Source: Ralstonia mannitolilytica (lineage in GTDB: Bacteria; Pseudomonadota; Gammaproteobacteria; Burkholderiales; Burkholderiaceae). From it: DNA of 64,000 nt. Each line of letters begins with the position of its first letter. Position 1 is the stretch's first letter. A program made the position numbers and the translations under genes. The notes below the pieces were generated by a model. It ran no database searches. It was not told the origin of the DNA and was given only the letters and a program-made list of their open reading frames with translations. Positions 1 through 8,442 of the stretch are shown one piece after another. The DNA lies in contig NZ_CAJPVG010000001.1 in the NCBI RefSeq assembly GCF_905397375.1, positions 496,001 through 560,000 on the forward strand, given 5' to 3'.

Positions 1-1
1 T

Positions 2-163
2 GGCGAGCTGAAACTGCGCGGCATGGCCAACCTGTTCTACCGCCAGCGCGTGAGCCAGCATCTGGACATCGGCATGGAAGCCGTGCGCCTGCTGCGCGCC
101 ACCGGCGTCGAAGCGCTGCACTCGCGCAAGCTGCGCAGCTTCGACGAGCCAGCGTTTCGCTGA
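2..163 (+). CDS. 3' end of an unidentified protein (partial)
   Basis: An open frame enters from the left edge and stops at TGA 161-163, giving the last 53 residues of a protein. It begins GELKLRGMANLFYRQRVSQH and ends FDEPAFR. The stretch is rich in Arg and Leu and reads as helical. Codon use matches the neighbours, so I treat it as the real C-terminus of a truncated upstream gene. I cannot name the family. The next gene starts 22 bases later on the same strand. Confidence 0.5.
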   Translation, partial: GELKLRGMANLFYRQRVSQHLDIGMEAVRLLRATGVEALHSRKLRSFDEPAFR

Positions 164-184
164 CCCACCCCCGCCCCTACGAAC

Positions 185-1753
185 ATGCCGGCACCGCACG
201 CCGCCTCGCAAACGCTGTCACGCAAGAACCCGCAGCGCTGCACGTGGCTTGCCGCGCTCCTGCTGGGCGCTGCCGGTGCGGCCAGCGCGGCCGACCTGTC
301 CACCGCGGACGCCGAACGCTATGCGCAGGGCACCTACCGTGAATACTTCGAGGTGCTCTCCCTGCCCAACGACGCCATCGCGCCGGAGGACATCCGCAAG
401 AACGTCGACTGGCTCGAGCAGGCGTTCCGCAAGCGCGGCTTCACGACACGGCAGCTCGCAAACGACGGCAAGCCGATGCTCTTCGCCGAGCTGCCGAATG
501 CGGACCCCGCGCGCAAGACCGTGCTGTTCTACATGCACCTCGACGGGCAGCCGGTGATTCCCGCGCAGTGGGCGCAGAAGAGCCCGTGGACGCCCGTACT
601 CAAGCGCAAGACGGCGCAGGGCGGCTGGGAAGAGATCGACCCGGCGCAACTGTTCAACGGGCCGCTCGACCCCGAGTGGCGCGTGTTCGGCCGGGCATCC
701 GCCGACGACAAGGGCCCGATCATGATGATGCTGGCCGCCATCGATGCGCTGAAGGCCCAGGGCGCGCAGCCGGCGGTGAACGTCAAGGTCATCCTCGACA
801 GCGAGGAAGAGAAAGGCTCGCCGTCGATCAGCAAGATCATGCAGGCCAACCGTGACCTGCTGCGCTGCGACGCCATCGTCATCCACGATGGCCCGATGCA
901 CGCGACCAACCTCCCGACGCTGATCTTCGGCAACCGCGGTGCGGCCGAAGCGCGGCTCACCGTCTACGGCGGCAAGGTGCCGCTGCACAGCGGGCACTAC
1001 GGCAACTACGCGCCCAACCCGGCGCAGCGCCTGGCAACGCTGCTGGCATCGATGAAGAGCGACGATGGCCGCGTCACCATCCCGGGCTACTACGACCACG
1101 TGAAGATCAGCGAGGCCGACCGCCAGATCATGGCGGCCGTGCCGGATGACGAAGCCGCGCTCAACAAGCGCCTGGGCATTGCGCACGCCGACAAGGTCGG
1201 CGCCAACTACCAGGAGGCGATGCAGTACCCCTCATTGAACGTGCGCGGCATGGGCGCCGCGGCGGTGGGCGACAAGGTGGCCAACATCGTGCCCGACAAG
1301 GCCGTCGCCGAACTCGACCTGCGGACCACACCCGACTCCACCGCAGACTACCTCGGCAAGCTGATCGAGCAGCACATCGTCCGCCAGGGCTATCACCTTG
1401 TGAAGAATGCGCCGACGGACGAGGAACGCAGCCGCTATGACAAGCTCGCAAGCTTCTGGTACCAGAGCGAAGGCGCGGACGCCGCCGGCTCGCCAATCGA
1501 TTCCGCCGTGGGAAAGTGGGCCTATCAGTCGCTGGCGGACACGTTTGGCGCCAAGCCCGCGCCGGTGCGCATCCGCATGATGGGCGGGACGGTGCCCACC
1601 GCGGAAATCGTGCGCGTGCTGCAGGTGCCCTTCGCGATCGTTCCGCTGGTGAACGCGGACAACAATCAGCACGCCGCGAATGAAAACCTGCGCATGGGCA
1701 ACTACGTAAGCGGTGTGCGCACCATCCATGGCCTGATGACGCATCCGCTGTGA
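185..1753 (+). CDS. Exported M20-family metallopeptidase
   Basis: A 522-residue zinc-dependent peptidase/deacylase of the M20/M25/M40 family that should hydrolyse a peptide or N-acyl amide bond outside the cytoplasm. An N-terminal signal peptide (hydrophobic WLAALLLGAAGAASA, cleavage after ASA) precedes the catalytic domain. Metal-site motifs are visible in order: the HLDGQP motif near residue 119, ASADDKG near 176, the acidic pair in DSEEEKGS near 206 and HDGP near 234. The dimerisation lid carries HSGHYGN and NPAQR, and the GGTVPTAE motif near residue 465 is typical of the family end. Length is normal for the carboxypeptidase-like branch. Substrate cannot be told from sequence. It stands alone, and no regulator is adjacent. 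Confidence 0.93.
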   Translation: MPAPHAASQTLSRKNPQRCTWLAALLLGAAGAASAADLSTADAERYAQGTYREYFEVLSLPNDAIAPEDIRKNVDWLEQAFRKRGFTTRQLANDGKPMLFAELPNADPARKTVLFYMHLDGQPVIPAQWAQKSPWTPVLKRKTAQGGWEEIDPAQLFNGPLDPEWRVFGRASADDKGPIMMMLAAIDALKAQGAQPAVNVKVILDSEEEKGSPSISKIMQANRDLLRCDAIVIHDGPMHATNLPTLIFGNRGAAEARLTVYGGKVPLHSGHYGNYAPNPAQRLATLLASMKSDDGRVTIPGYYDHVKISEADRQIMAAVPDDEAALNKRLGIAHADKVGANYQEAMQYPSLNVRGMGAAAVGDKVANIVPDKAVAELDLRTTPDSTADYLGKLIEQHIVRQGYHLVKNAPTDEERSRYDKLASFWYQSEGADAAGSPIDSAVGKWAYQSLADTFGAKPAPVRIRMMGGTVPTAEIVRVLQVPFAIVPLVNADNNQHAANENLRMGNYVSGVRTIHGLMTHPL

Positions 1754-1860
1754 CGGCAGCGCGCCACGCGGCGCGCCAACGAGGAAGGTGCCGGGCGCAC
1801 CTCGCAAACGATCCGCCGGGTGCACGCGGCAGGCAGGCGCTACCGGAGATCGCACCCCGT

Positions 1861-1889
1861 ACAAAGAAAACACCCGCCGGGGTGGCGGG
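1861..1889 (-). terminator. Rho-independent terminator of the small gene at 1908-2129
   Basis: Read leftward, CCCGCC and GGCGGG (arms 1884-1889 and 1873-1878, 5-base loop) form a GC stem followed by a T-rich tail (TGTTTTCTTTGT on the minus strand). It lies 18 bases beyond the stop of the leftward small gene. Confidence 0.7.
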
Positions 1890-1907
1890 CGTTTGCGGTT
1901 CCTGGCG

Positions 1908-2129
1908 CTAGTGCGGCAAGCTGGACAGGCGGTGTTCTGCCAGCAGCACACTCGCGCTCAATGCGAGCTGGGGCGAGATGAAGCCCTCGGGCATCTCGAC
2001 ATCTTCCCAGTCACACACGACATGGCCGGCCCGGCAGACCTGAAAACGCGCCGTCCAACGACGGTCATCGCGCTGCAGCGGATCGATGAAGATGACATGC
2101 GCTCCGTGTGTCACTTCCTGAATCGGCAT
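1908..2129 (-). CDS. Small protein of unknown function (73 aa)
   Basis: A leftward 73-residue protein beginning MPIQEVTHGAHVIFIDPLQR. It has no signal peptide or membrane segment; the middle reads as beta strands (FQVCRAGHVVCDWEDVEMP) and the end as a helix. I chose the ATG at 2129 because a GGGGGAAA Shine-Dalgarno-like stretch lies just upstream; an in-frame ATG at 2147 is an alternative. A terminator follows directly, which supports a real monocistronic gene. No family recognised. Confidence 0.6.
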   Translation of the reverse strand: MPIQEVTHGAHVIFIDPLQRDDRRWTARFQVCRAGHVVCDWEDVEMPEGFISPQLALSASVLLAEHRLSSLPH

Positions 2130-2247
2130 GGTGTTTCCCCCGCTCATGATTGTTGAGCATTCACCATAGCAAAGGCATGTGACATAAATCTGTCCGCCGC
2201 CCACCTACAAATGGGTGAGGCCGGGTGATGCATCGAGCGTAGGCCGC

Positions 2248-3039
2248 TCAGCCGACCAGCGGATCAGGCCGCGCAGACGAGCGCGTACCGGGCAGCGGGT
2301 GGTTGCCGGGCCCGTAATACGTGAACACCGCCGAGAACTTGACCTGCCCCGTCTGGTTCGCGCGTGCAGCGTGGAAGGTGTTGCAATGAAAGAGCAGCAC
2401 GTCTCCCGGCAGAAGGGGCACCGGGCGGGCGGTGTCGATGAGCTCCCGATTCTCCGGCAAGTCCTGGCGCAGGAACAGTTTTTCGTCGAAACGCTCGGCG
2501 GGCAGGTTCAGCGTGTGGCTGCCCGGGATCACCCAGAGGCAGCCGTTGTCGACCGTTTCTTCCACCAGCGCCAGCCACGACGACACCAGCTCGTTGCGTG
2601 CAAACGACCAGTAGCGGCTGTCACGATGCCAGTGCGTGGCCGTGCCGAATGCCGGATGCTTGGTCATCACGCAGTTGTGATGCGCGAGCGAAAGATGCAC
2701 GGGGCTTCCAATCAGCTGCGCAATCGCGCCGGCCACGCGCCGGTCGCGGGCCCACTCGGTGTAGGGCGTGCCCCGTGAATCGGCATCGAGCAGGCGGCGC
2801 ACGGTCTGGCCGCCTTCGGCTTCGCGCGAAGCGGGCGCGCCGGCATAGCCGACATCGGTTTCCAGCTCCAACGGGGGCACCGCGTTGGCCAGCGCCTCCT
2901 GGGCCGCCGCGAGCAAGGCCGCGCATTCCTGCTGGCTCGCAAGACCGCGCAGCACGACGTAGCCGTGTTTCTGGAAGAAGGCTTGCTGCTCGTCGGAGAG
3001 CGGTTGTGGATGGGAAGTCGTGGAAGCGGGCGCGGTCAT
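2248..3039 (-). CDS. Phytanoyl-CoA dioxygenase (PhyH) family protein
   Basis: A 263-residue Fe(II)/2-oxoglutarate-dependent oxygenase of the PhyH family, expected to hydroxylate a small substrate in the cytoplasm. The facial triad is visible: HxD in THWHRDSRYW and the distal His in LLFHCNTFHAA, followed by a basic residue region (QVKFSAVF) in the 2-oxoglutarate-binding position. The strands around WLALVEETVDNGCLWVIPGSH are the usual family core. Start chosen at ATG 3039; an upstream in-frame TTG at 3066 would add nine residues but no clear ribosome site decides between them. It stands alone between a small gene and the copper operon. The substrate is unknown. Confidence 0.9.
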   Translation of the reverse strand: MTAPASTTSHPQPLSDEQQAFFQKHGYVVLRGLASQQECAALLAAAQEALANAVPPLELETDVGYAGAPASREAEGGQTVRRLLDADSRGTPYTEWARDRRVAGAIAQLIGSPVHLSLAHHNCVMTKHPAFGTATHWHRDSRYWSFARNELVSSWLALVEETVDNGCLWVIPGSHTLNLPAERFDEKLFLRQDLPENRELIDTARPVPLLPGDVLLFHCNTFHAARANQTGQVKFSAVFTYYGPGNHPLPGTRSSARPDPLVG

Positions 3040-3168
3040 GGCGAGACGAACGTACGAATACGGCAATCGATATGCGGCGAAAGATGGTGAGTGTAGCGCG
3101 CCACCCCGTCGCTTGCAGGCCGGCCGCGGTACCAGACCGCGCGCGGCCTGCGCAGGATCAAACCAGCT

Positions 3169-3495
3169 TCAGTCCACTTCCAGTGCTGTCACCGTCAGCA
3201 CGCCGTTGATCTTCTCGGCGACAAAGCGGACCTTGCTGCCCGGCCGCACCTTGGACAGCATGACCGGGTCCTGCACGCGGAAGACCATCGTCATGGGCTC
3301 CATGCCGAGGTTCACGAGCGGGCCATGCTGGATGGTCAGCTTGCCGGCAGCAGCATCGACCTTCCTGATTTCGCCTTCGGACATGGGTACGGCCGTCGTG
3401 GCCGCGGGCGCGGAAGCGGAAGCGGCATCCTCGGCTGCGTGAACGAACGGCGCGCCGAGGAGCAGCGCGGCCAGCATCAGGGCATAACGAATCAT
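3169..3495 (-). CDS. Periplasmic CusF-like copper-binding protein
   Basis: A 108-residue exported protein, last gene of a six-gene leftward copper operon. A signal peptide (MIRYALMLAALLLGAPFVHA) precedes a CusF-type OB fold, which in the family carries Cu(I)/Ag(I) to an efflux or detoxification partner. The metal-site block reads IQHGPLVNLGMEPMTMVF: the His and the two Met residues are kept, but where E. coli CusF has the capping Trp (NWPEMTM) this protein has Met. ATG at 3495 is preceded by AAAGAGG, a good ribosome site. The cupredoxin gene ends 35 bases upstream, so the two are probably co-transcribed. Confidence 0.85.
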   Translation of the reverse strand: MIRYALMLAALLLGAPFVHAAEDAASASAPAATTAVPMSEGEIRKVDAAAGKLTIQHGPLVNLGMEPMTMVFRVQDPVMLSKVRPGSKVRFVAEKINGVLTVTALEVD

Positions 3496-3530
3496 GTCGG
3501 CCTCTTTGTCGAATGAAGGGGTTGGAGAGA

Positions 3531-4019
3531 TCAGGACTGGCGGCCGCGCACGCGCACGGCGCCGCGCATACCGGCCTCGAAATGGCCGGGCTGCAGACAG
3601 CCAAACTCGACCGAGCCGGGGCGCGTGAAGTGCCACACGATTTCGCCGCGCTGGCCTGGGTCTACGGTGACGGCGTTGGCGTCGGCATGCTCCATCTCGG
3701 GGTGCCGACGCATCTGCTCGGCGTGGGCGACGAGGTCGGCCGGCGTGCCCAGCGTCATCTCGTGCCGTACCTGGCCGCTGTTGACGACTTCGAAGCGGAT
3801 GGTCTCGCCGCGCTCCACGGTAATCCGCGCGGGCGTGAAGCGCATGGTGTCGGTCATGTCGACGCGCACCGTGCGCGTGATGCGGGCGGCGTCGCCGGGT
3901 TCACCGATGGCGGCATCGCCATGGTCATGCCCGTCGACGTGAGCGCCAGATGCGTGCGCGATGGCGGCCATCGACATCAGCGCGGCCAGGAAGGTGGAAC
4001 GGATCAGATTGCGTTGCAT
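3531..4019 (-). CDS. Exported cupredoxin-domain copper protein
   Basis: A 162-residue secreted blue-copper-type protein. The signal peptide (LIRSTFLAALMSMAAIAHA) is followed by a His/Asp-rich stretch (GAHVDGHDHGD) that could bind metal loosely, then a plastocyanin/azurin-like fold. Type 1 ligands can be placed: His in GQVRHEMTL near residue 86, then Cys, His and Met in EFGCLQPGHFEAGM near 140-151. In the family such proteins bind or oxidise copper in the periplasm. It sits between the multicopper oxidase and the CusF-like gene in the same direction, which supports a copper-resistance role. Confidence 0.88.
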   Translation of the reverse strand: MQRNLIRSTFLAALMSMAAIAHASGAHVDGHDHGDAAIGEPGDAARITRTVRVDMTDTMRFTPARITVERGETIRFEVVNSGQVRHEMTLGTPADLVAHAEQMRRHPEMEHADANAVTVDPGQRGEIVWHFTRPGSVEFGCLQPGHFEAGMRGAVRVRGRQS

Positions 4020-4066
4020 GTTTGGTCTCGGTCTACGTTTTGTATGGGGTGTGGATTCAGGATCGA

Positions 4067-5365
4067 TCAGTCGTCGATGCCGGTGCCGGTGTATTCGTAG
4101 GCGACGGTGCCCTTCGGGTGCTTGTACCAACCGGGGTCGGCATAGCTGTTGCGCGGCAGATCGCGGCGCACCTTCATCACGGTGAACATGCCGCCCATTT
4201 CGATGGCGCCGAACGGGCCCTGCCCCGTCATCATGGGCAGCGTGTTGTCGGGCAGCGGCATTTCCATCTCGCCCATGTCGGCCATGCCGGCCTGGCCCAT
4301 GCCCATGTAGTCGGGCACCAGCGCGTTCATCTTCTTGGCGAGGTCTTTCTGCTGCACGCCGATCATGGTCGGCACGTTGTGTCCCATCGCGTTCATCGTG
4401 TGGTGCGACTTGTGGCAGTGGAAGGCCCAGTCGCCGGGGTTGTCGGCAATGAACTCGATGGCGCGCATCTGGCCCACGGCAATGTCCGTCGTCACCTCCG
4501 GCCAGCGCGCGCTTGGCTGGACCCAGCCGCCATCGGTGCCCGCCACTTCGAACGTATGGCCGTGCAGATGCATCGGGTGGTTCGTCATGGTGAGGTTGCC
4601 CATGCGGATGCGCACGCGGTCGCCCAGACGCACGGGCAACGGGTCGATGCCGGGAAAGACGCGGCTGTTCCACGTCCACATGTTGAAGTTGGTCATCTCG
4701 GCCACGCGCGGGGTGTAGGAGCCGGGGTCGATGTCGTACGCGGCGAGCAGGAAGACGAAGTCGCGGTCGACGCGATGCTGCGCCGGGTCTTTCGGATGCA
4801 CGACGATAAAGCCCATCATGCCCATCGCCATCTGCACCATCTCGTCGGAATGCGGGTGGTACATGAAGGTGCCGGACTTCTTCATCTCGAACTCGTAGAC
4901 GAAGGTCTTGCCGGTTGGAATGTGCGGCTGCGACAGGCCGCCCACGCCGTCCATGCCGGCGGGCAGGATCATGCCGTGCCAGTGCACCGTGGTGTGCTCG
5001 GGCAGCTTGTTGGTCACGAAGATGCGCACGCGATCGCCTTCCACGCATTCGATCGTCGGGCCAGGGCTCTGGCCGTTGTAGCCCCAGAGATGGCCCGTCA
5101 TACCGGGTGCGAATTCGCGCTCGACGGGCTCGGCCACGAGGTGGAACTCCTTCCAGCCACCGCGCATGCGCCACGGCAGCGTCCAGCCGTTGAGCGTGAC
5201 GACGGGGTTGTACGGCCGGCCGGTGGGCGGCGCAAGCGGCGGCTGCGTGGCGGGCTTCGATTGCAGCGGTGCTTCGGGCAGCGAGGCCGCGCCGGCGCGC
5301 GAGACCATCGCTGCGCCGAGCATGGCCGCGCCCGTGCCACCGAGAAATTGACGTCGGGAAACCAT
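4067..5365 (-). CDS. Multicopper oxidase, Tat-exported
   Basis: A 432-residue multicopper oxidase expected to oxidise Cu(I) or a related substrate with O2 in the periplasm. The N-terminus has a twin-arginine signal (SRRQFLGG). All four copper-ligand motifs are visible in order: HWHG near 130, YHPH near 172, NHPMHLHGH near 270 and HCHKSHHTMNAM near 315, giving type 1, 2 and 3 sites with a Met axial ligand. A Met-rich stretch near 360-385 (MGMGQAGMADMGEMEM) resembles copper-binding inserts of copper oxidases. ATG at 5365 has AAGGA eight bases upstream; a TTG two codons earlier is possible. The stop of the preceding TolC-type gene is 2 bases away, so the two are translationally close. Confidence 0.93.
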   Translation of the reverse strand: MVSRRQFLGGTGAAMLGAAMVSRAGAASLPEAPLQSKPATQPPLAPPTGRPYNPVVTLNGWTLPWRMRGGWKEFHLVAEPVEREFAPGMTGHLWGYNGQSPGPTIECVEGDRVRIFVTNKLPEHTTVHWHGMILPAGMDGVGGLSQPHIPTGKTFVYEFEMKKSGTFMYHPHSDEMVQMAMGMMGFIVVHPKDPAQHRVDRDFVFLLAAYDIDPGSYTPRVAEMTNFNMWTWNSRVFPGIDPLPVRLGDRVRIRMGNLTMTNHPMHLHGHTFEVAGTDGGWVQPSARWPEVTTDIAVGQMRAIEFIADNPGDWAFHCHKSHHTMNAMGHNVPTMIGVQQKDLAKKMNALVPDYMGMGQAGMADMGEMEMPLPDNTLPMMTGQGPFGAIEMGGMFTVMKVRRDLPRNSYADPGWYKHPKGTVAYEYTGTGIDD

Positions 5366-5367
5366 GT

Positions 5368-6774
5368 TCAATGTCCTTGAGGAGAGTTCGGCGCTGTGGT
5401 GGCCGCATTCGCTTCAGCCGGCGGCAGCTTGCCGCCCAGCGCCATCTGCAAGTCGGTCTGTGCAATCCAGTAACCGCGCAGCGCGTCGATGTAGCCGTTC
5501 ACGGCATTCACCTGCTCGCGCGCATCGGCCAGCAGTTCGAACACGCTCACGAGCATGCCGTTGTAGCGCAGCAGCATCTCGTCGGAGATGCGCTTGCGCA
5601 CGGGCACGACCTCGTCGCGGTAGTGGCGCGTGAGGTCATATGCCGTCTGGTAGCGCACGTACGATTCGCGCACTTCCGAACGCGCACGCACGGCCGTGTC
5701 GGCAAGCTGGTCGGCCGCCTGCATGTAGATTGCCTGCGCGCGCGCCACGCGGGCACCGCCCCAGTCAAACAGCGGGATCTCGATGCTGATCTCGTAGCCC
5801 GTTTCACGGGGCTCGTTCGATTTGCTGTTGCGCACGTAGCCGAGATCCAGCACGTTGATGAAGCGCGTGGCCTGCGTGAGCCCCAGCGACGATGCCAACC
5901 CCTCGACCTGCAACTTGCCCGCCAGGATATCGAGCCGGTTGCGCAACGCATAGGCCTCGATCTGCTGCAGTTCAGGGCGATCCTTCGGCAGGTCGGGCAG
6001 CCGTTCCGGCAGCTTGAAACCGGTATCTGCGCCCCACACACCCAGCAGGCGGATCAACGCTTCGCGCTCGGCCTGCGCCTGCTGCCGCGAACGGGCCAAG
6101 GTGGCGGTGGCCTCTGCATAGAAAGCGTGCTCACGCGCGCGATCCAGCTTGCTGAAGTTGCCCGCAGACGCCAGACGCTTGGCGAACTCGGCCCCGGCTT
6201 CGGCAGCTTGCTGAACCTGCTCCGCATAGCGTGCAGATTGCTCGGCAGCGACGGCATTGACGTATGCGCGGCGTGTCTCTGCGGCCACCTGCAGCATCTG
6301 GTTGGCGACCAGCAGCTTGGTCTGCTCGAAGTAACGGCCTTCCATGCGTGTGGCCATTGGCAGCGTCAGCAGGTTCAGGAACGCCAGCGAGAACGTGCGC
6401 TCGATCGACACGTCGTCGCCGCTGCGCGTGCGCTTGAAACTGAAGCCGGGATTCGGCAGGCGGCTGGCCTGCACGAGCGCGGCTTCCGATAGCCCCAGCT
6501 CCGCATACGAAGCCTGCAGGCCACGGTTGTTCAGCAGCGCGATCTGTACGGCGCTGTCCATCGTCAGCGGCTGGGCCAGCAGCTCGCGTGTGCGTTGCGC
6601 GGCGCTGTCGCGTGCTTCCGGTGAACGTTGCCAGGTGGCGTCCTTGCCCAGCCGGTCGCGCGCCACATCGGCAACGGTCTTGAAGCCGCTGTCTTGCGTG
6701 ACGGTGGCGCAGCCGCTCAGCAGCGTGCCCGCCAGCGCGCACAGGGCGAGTCGGCGGTTGGAGAGTTTGAGCAT
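5368..6774 (-). CDS. TolC-family outer-membrane efflux lipoprotein
   Basis: A 468-residue outer-membrane factor of the TolC/CusC kind that forms the exit duct of an efflux route. A lipoprotein signal ends in LLSGCAT with the lipidated Cys near residue 22. Two outer-membrane-efflux repeats rich in helices with long coiled segments follow (for example SAVQIALLNNRGLQASYAEL near 75 and PELQQIEAYALRNRLDILAG near 260). The organisation suits copper efflux, but no RND pump or membrane-fusion protein lies in this operon, so it must pair with a pump encoded elsewhere or serve secretion of the small copper proteins. The ribosome site (GAGGCGG) overlaps the end of the upstream gene. Confidence 0.9.
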   Translation of the reverse strand: MLKLSNRRLALCALAGTLLSGCATVTQDSGFKTVADVARDRLGKDATWQRSPEARDSAAQRTRELLAQPLTMDSAVQIALLNNRGLQASYAELGLSEAALVQASRLPNPGFSFKRTRSGDDVSIERTFSLAFLNLLTLPMATRMEGRYFEQTKLLVANQMLQVAAETRRAYVNAVAAEQSARYAEQVQQAAEAGAEFAKRLASAGNFSKLDRAREHAFYAEATATLARSRQQAQAEREALIRLLGVWGADTGFKLPERLPDLPKDRPELQQIEAYALRNRLDILAGKLQVEGLASSLGLTQATRFINVLDLGYVRNSKSNEPRETGYEISIEIPLFDWGGARVARAQAIYMQAADQLADTAVRARSEVRESYVRYQTAYDLTRHYRDEVVPVRKRISDEMLLRYNGMLVSVFELLADAREQVNAVNGYIDALRGYWIAQTDLQMALGGKLPPAEANAATTAPNSPQGH

Positions 6775-6783
6775 GGCGCCGCC

Positions 6784-7125
6784 TCAGTGGTGGTGCATGC
6801 CGGGCATGGGCTCGCCGGCAGGCTTGTTGGAGGAGGCGGCCGGCGCGCTCGCGGGCATGCTGTGCGCTGCGTGGCCGCCATGCGCGGCCGCGCCCGGCTC
6901 AGGGCTCACGGCTGCGTTGGTCTCGCGCCAGGGCGCAGGACCGGTATCGCGATAGGCGTGGTAACTGTCGAATGTGCGCGGCACGGCGACGGCCGGCACA
7001 GCGGCGTCCGCGTTCAGCGGATCAGGCGGAGATGCCGCCGGCGCAGATGCGGCGCCCTGCGCGACTGCCCATGGCGGCGCCAGCGCCAGCAGCGCGGCGG
7101 CCACGAACCATCGTGTGAAAAGCAT
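6784..7125 (-). CDS. Small secreted His/Met-tailed protein of the copper operon
   Basis: A 113-residue protein with a clear signal peptide (WFVAAALLALAPPWAVAQ) followed by a Pro/Ala-rich, apparently disordered chain. The C-terminal part is rich in His and Met (GGHAAHSMP and a final MPGMHHH), as expected of a periplasmic metal-binding tail. It has no recognised domain. The ribosome site GAGG lies six bases before ATG 7125. It ends 9 bases before the TolC-type gene in the same direction. I infer a copper-binding accessory role from composition and position only. Confidence 0.7.
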   Translation of the reverse strand: MLFTRWFVAAALLALAPPWAVAQGAASAPAASPPDPLNADAAVPAVAVPRTFDSYHAYRDTGPAPWRETNAAVSPEPGAAAHGGHAAHSMPASAPAASSNKPAGEPMPGMHHH

Positions 7126-7221
7126 GAGAAACCTCGTTCAGGCGTGATGACGTACGGCCGCATGCGGTGCATGGAGCCGTCAAACCAGAGGCCAGCCCGT
7201 TCTATGGACGGACTGGTGGCG

Positions 7222-7605
7222 TCAAACGCGAATCGAGGGTGGACGTTGCAACGCTTCAGGAATGAAGCTGCGGAAGAAAACAGCGCGGCCGCGCGGCGCA
7301 TCGGCCGGCAGCTCGAGGAGCGGCACGCCAAGGCTGGCAGCCAGGGGAATGACCGAGCCGAGCGAGCACGCGGCACAGACCGGGCAGGTCTTGCAGTGCG
7401 ACGGGACGGGCATCTTCGTACCCGCCTCTTCGTGGTCATGGCAGCCATCGGCCATGAAAGCACCGTCGTCGGAAGGCATTGCCGCGGCAGCGACAACCGC
7501 GTCCATCGCACCGGCGCGCGCCATCATGGTGGTCGCGGCCAGGCCCTGCAGGGGCAGTGCCAGGACGACCAGCCAAAGCAGAAGGCGTGTCAGGAAGCGG
7601 TGCAT
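7222..7605 (-). CDS. Small membrane or secreted Cys-rich protein, first gene of the copper operon
   Basis: A 127-residue protein with an N-terminal hydrophobic segment (LTRLLLWLVVLALPLQGLAA) and a Cys/His cluster, HCKTCPVCAACSLG, near residues 70-83. A second hydrophobic stretch (VIPLAASLGVPLLEL) follows. The layout resembles DUF2946-type proteins found in copper and TonB loci, but the match is by general shape only. It is the promoter-proximal gene of the leftward copper operon, and the 169-base gap to the divergent thioesterase gene should hold the operon promoter. No CueR- or CopR-type regulator is present in this window. Confidence 0.6.
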   Translation of the reverse strand: MHRFLTRLLLWLVVLALPLQGLAATTMMARAGAMDAVVAAAAMPSDDGAFMADGCHDHEEAGTKMPVPSHCKTCPVCAACSLGSVIPLAASLGVPLLELPADAPRGRAVFFRSFIPEALQRPPSIRV

Positions 7606-7774
7606 GGAAGAAACGGTGCGGCCAGGAAGGCAGGGCACGAAAGCCGATAGTGTAGCGCGATGCCATCAAATGACGCGCAATGCAGCACAAGCTGAGGCGG
7701 ACACGGCACAATGGCGGGCCATTGCGTACCCATTTCTGCGCGCCGCTTTTCTCATCGTTCCGCTTCGACGCTCC

Positions 7775-8287
7775 ATGAACACCCTATCCCACCAGCTCAG
7801 CATGACCGTGCTGATGACGCCCGACATGGCCAATTTTTCCGGCAATGTGCATGGCGGCCACATTCTCAAGCTGCTCGACCAGGTCGCCTACGCGTGTGCC
7901 AGCCGCTATGCCGGGCGCTACGTGGTGACGCTGTCCGTGGATCAGGTGGTGTTCCGCCAGCCGATCCACGTGGGCGAGCTGGTGACGTTCCTGGCGTCGG
8001 TGAACTACACGGGCCGCACGTCGATGGAGATCGGCATCAAGGTGGTGACCGAGAACATCCGCAACCAGGTCGTGCGCCACACCAACAGCTGCTACTTCAC
8101 CATGGTGGCCGTGGACGACAACGGCAAACCCGCCGACGTGCCGCCGCTGGTGCCTGCCAACGCGGAAGAAAAGGAACGCTTCGAAGCGGCCCAGCAACGC
8201 CGTGCGCTGCGCCAGGAAATGGAAGCCCGACACAAGGCCATCAAGGCCGCGTATGGCACCCCGGGTACATCGGATACCGTCAGCTAG
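7775..8287 (+). CDS. Acyl-CoA thioesterase (hotdog fold, YciA-like)
   Basis: A 170-residue cytoplasmic thioesterase that should hydrolyse acyl-CoA to free acid and CoA. The hotdog core and active-site region are visible: MTPDMANFSGNVHGGHILKLLDQVAY near residues 12-37, with the Asn/His/Gly-Gly and Asp expected of the family, then VVTLSVDQVVFRQPIHVGE. The C-terminal extension after residue 130 is charged and helical. Length is typical. ATG 7775 is the first Met before the conserved region; no strong ribosome site is visible. The gene is divergent from the copper operon and not obviously linked to it. Confidence 0.9.
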   Translation: MNTLSHQLSMTVLMTPDMANFSGNVHGGHILKLLDQVAYACASRYAGRYVVTLSVDQVVFRQPIHVGELVTFLASVNYTGRTSMEIGIKVVTENIRNQVVRHTNSCYFTMVAVDDNGKPADVPPLVPANAEEKERFEAAQQRRALRQEMEARHKAIKAAYGTPGTSDTVS

Positions 8288-8363
8288 AACAACACGGCGC
8301 CAACGCTGCCTGCCTGCGCCGTTGGCAAGCCAGTGCCCACCGCGTTGTATCGCCATCCGGCAA

Positions 8364-8402
8364 CGTTATCCACAGGCTTACCCACTGTTTCTGTGGATAA
8401 CG
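8364..8402. repeat. Inverted pair of consensus DnaA-box sequences
   Basis: CGTTATCCACAG at 8364-8375 and its exact reverse complement at 8391-8402 flank 15 bases. Each arm contains the consensus DnaA box TTATCCACA. The element lies in the 155-base gap between two convergent genes and is followed by a GC-rich palindrome (GCCGGCCCGGC). It could bind DnaA or form a hairpin that ends transcription. Confidence 0.6.
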
Positions 8403-8442
8403 CGCCGGCCCGGCGTTTGCGCAAAGTACGCGGCTGTGTCTG

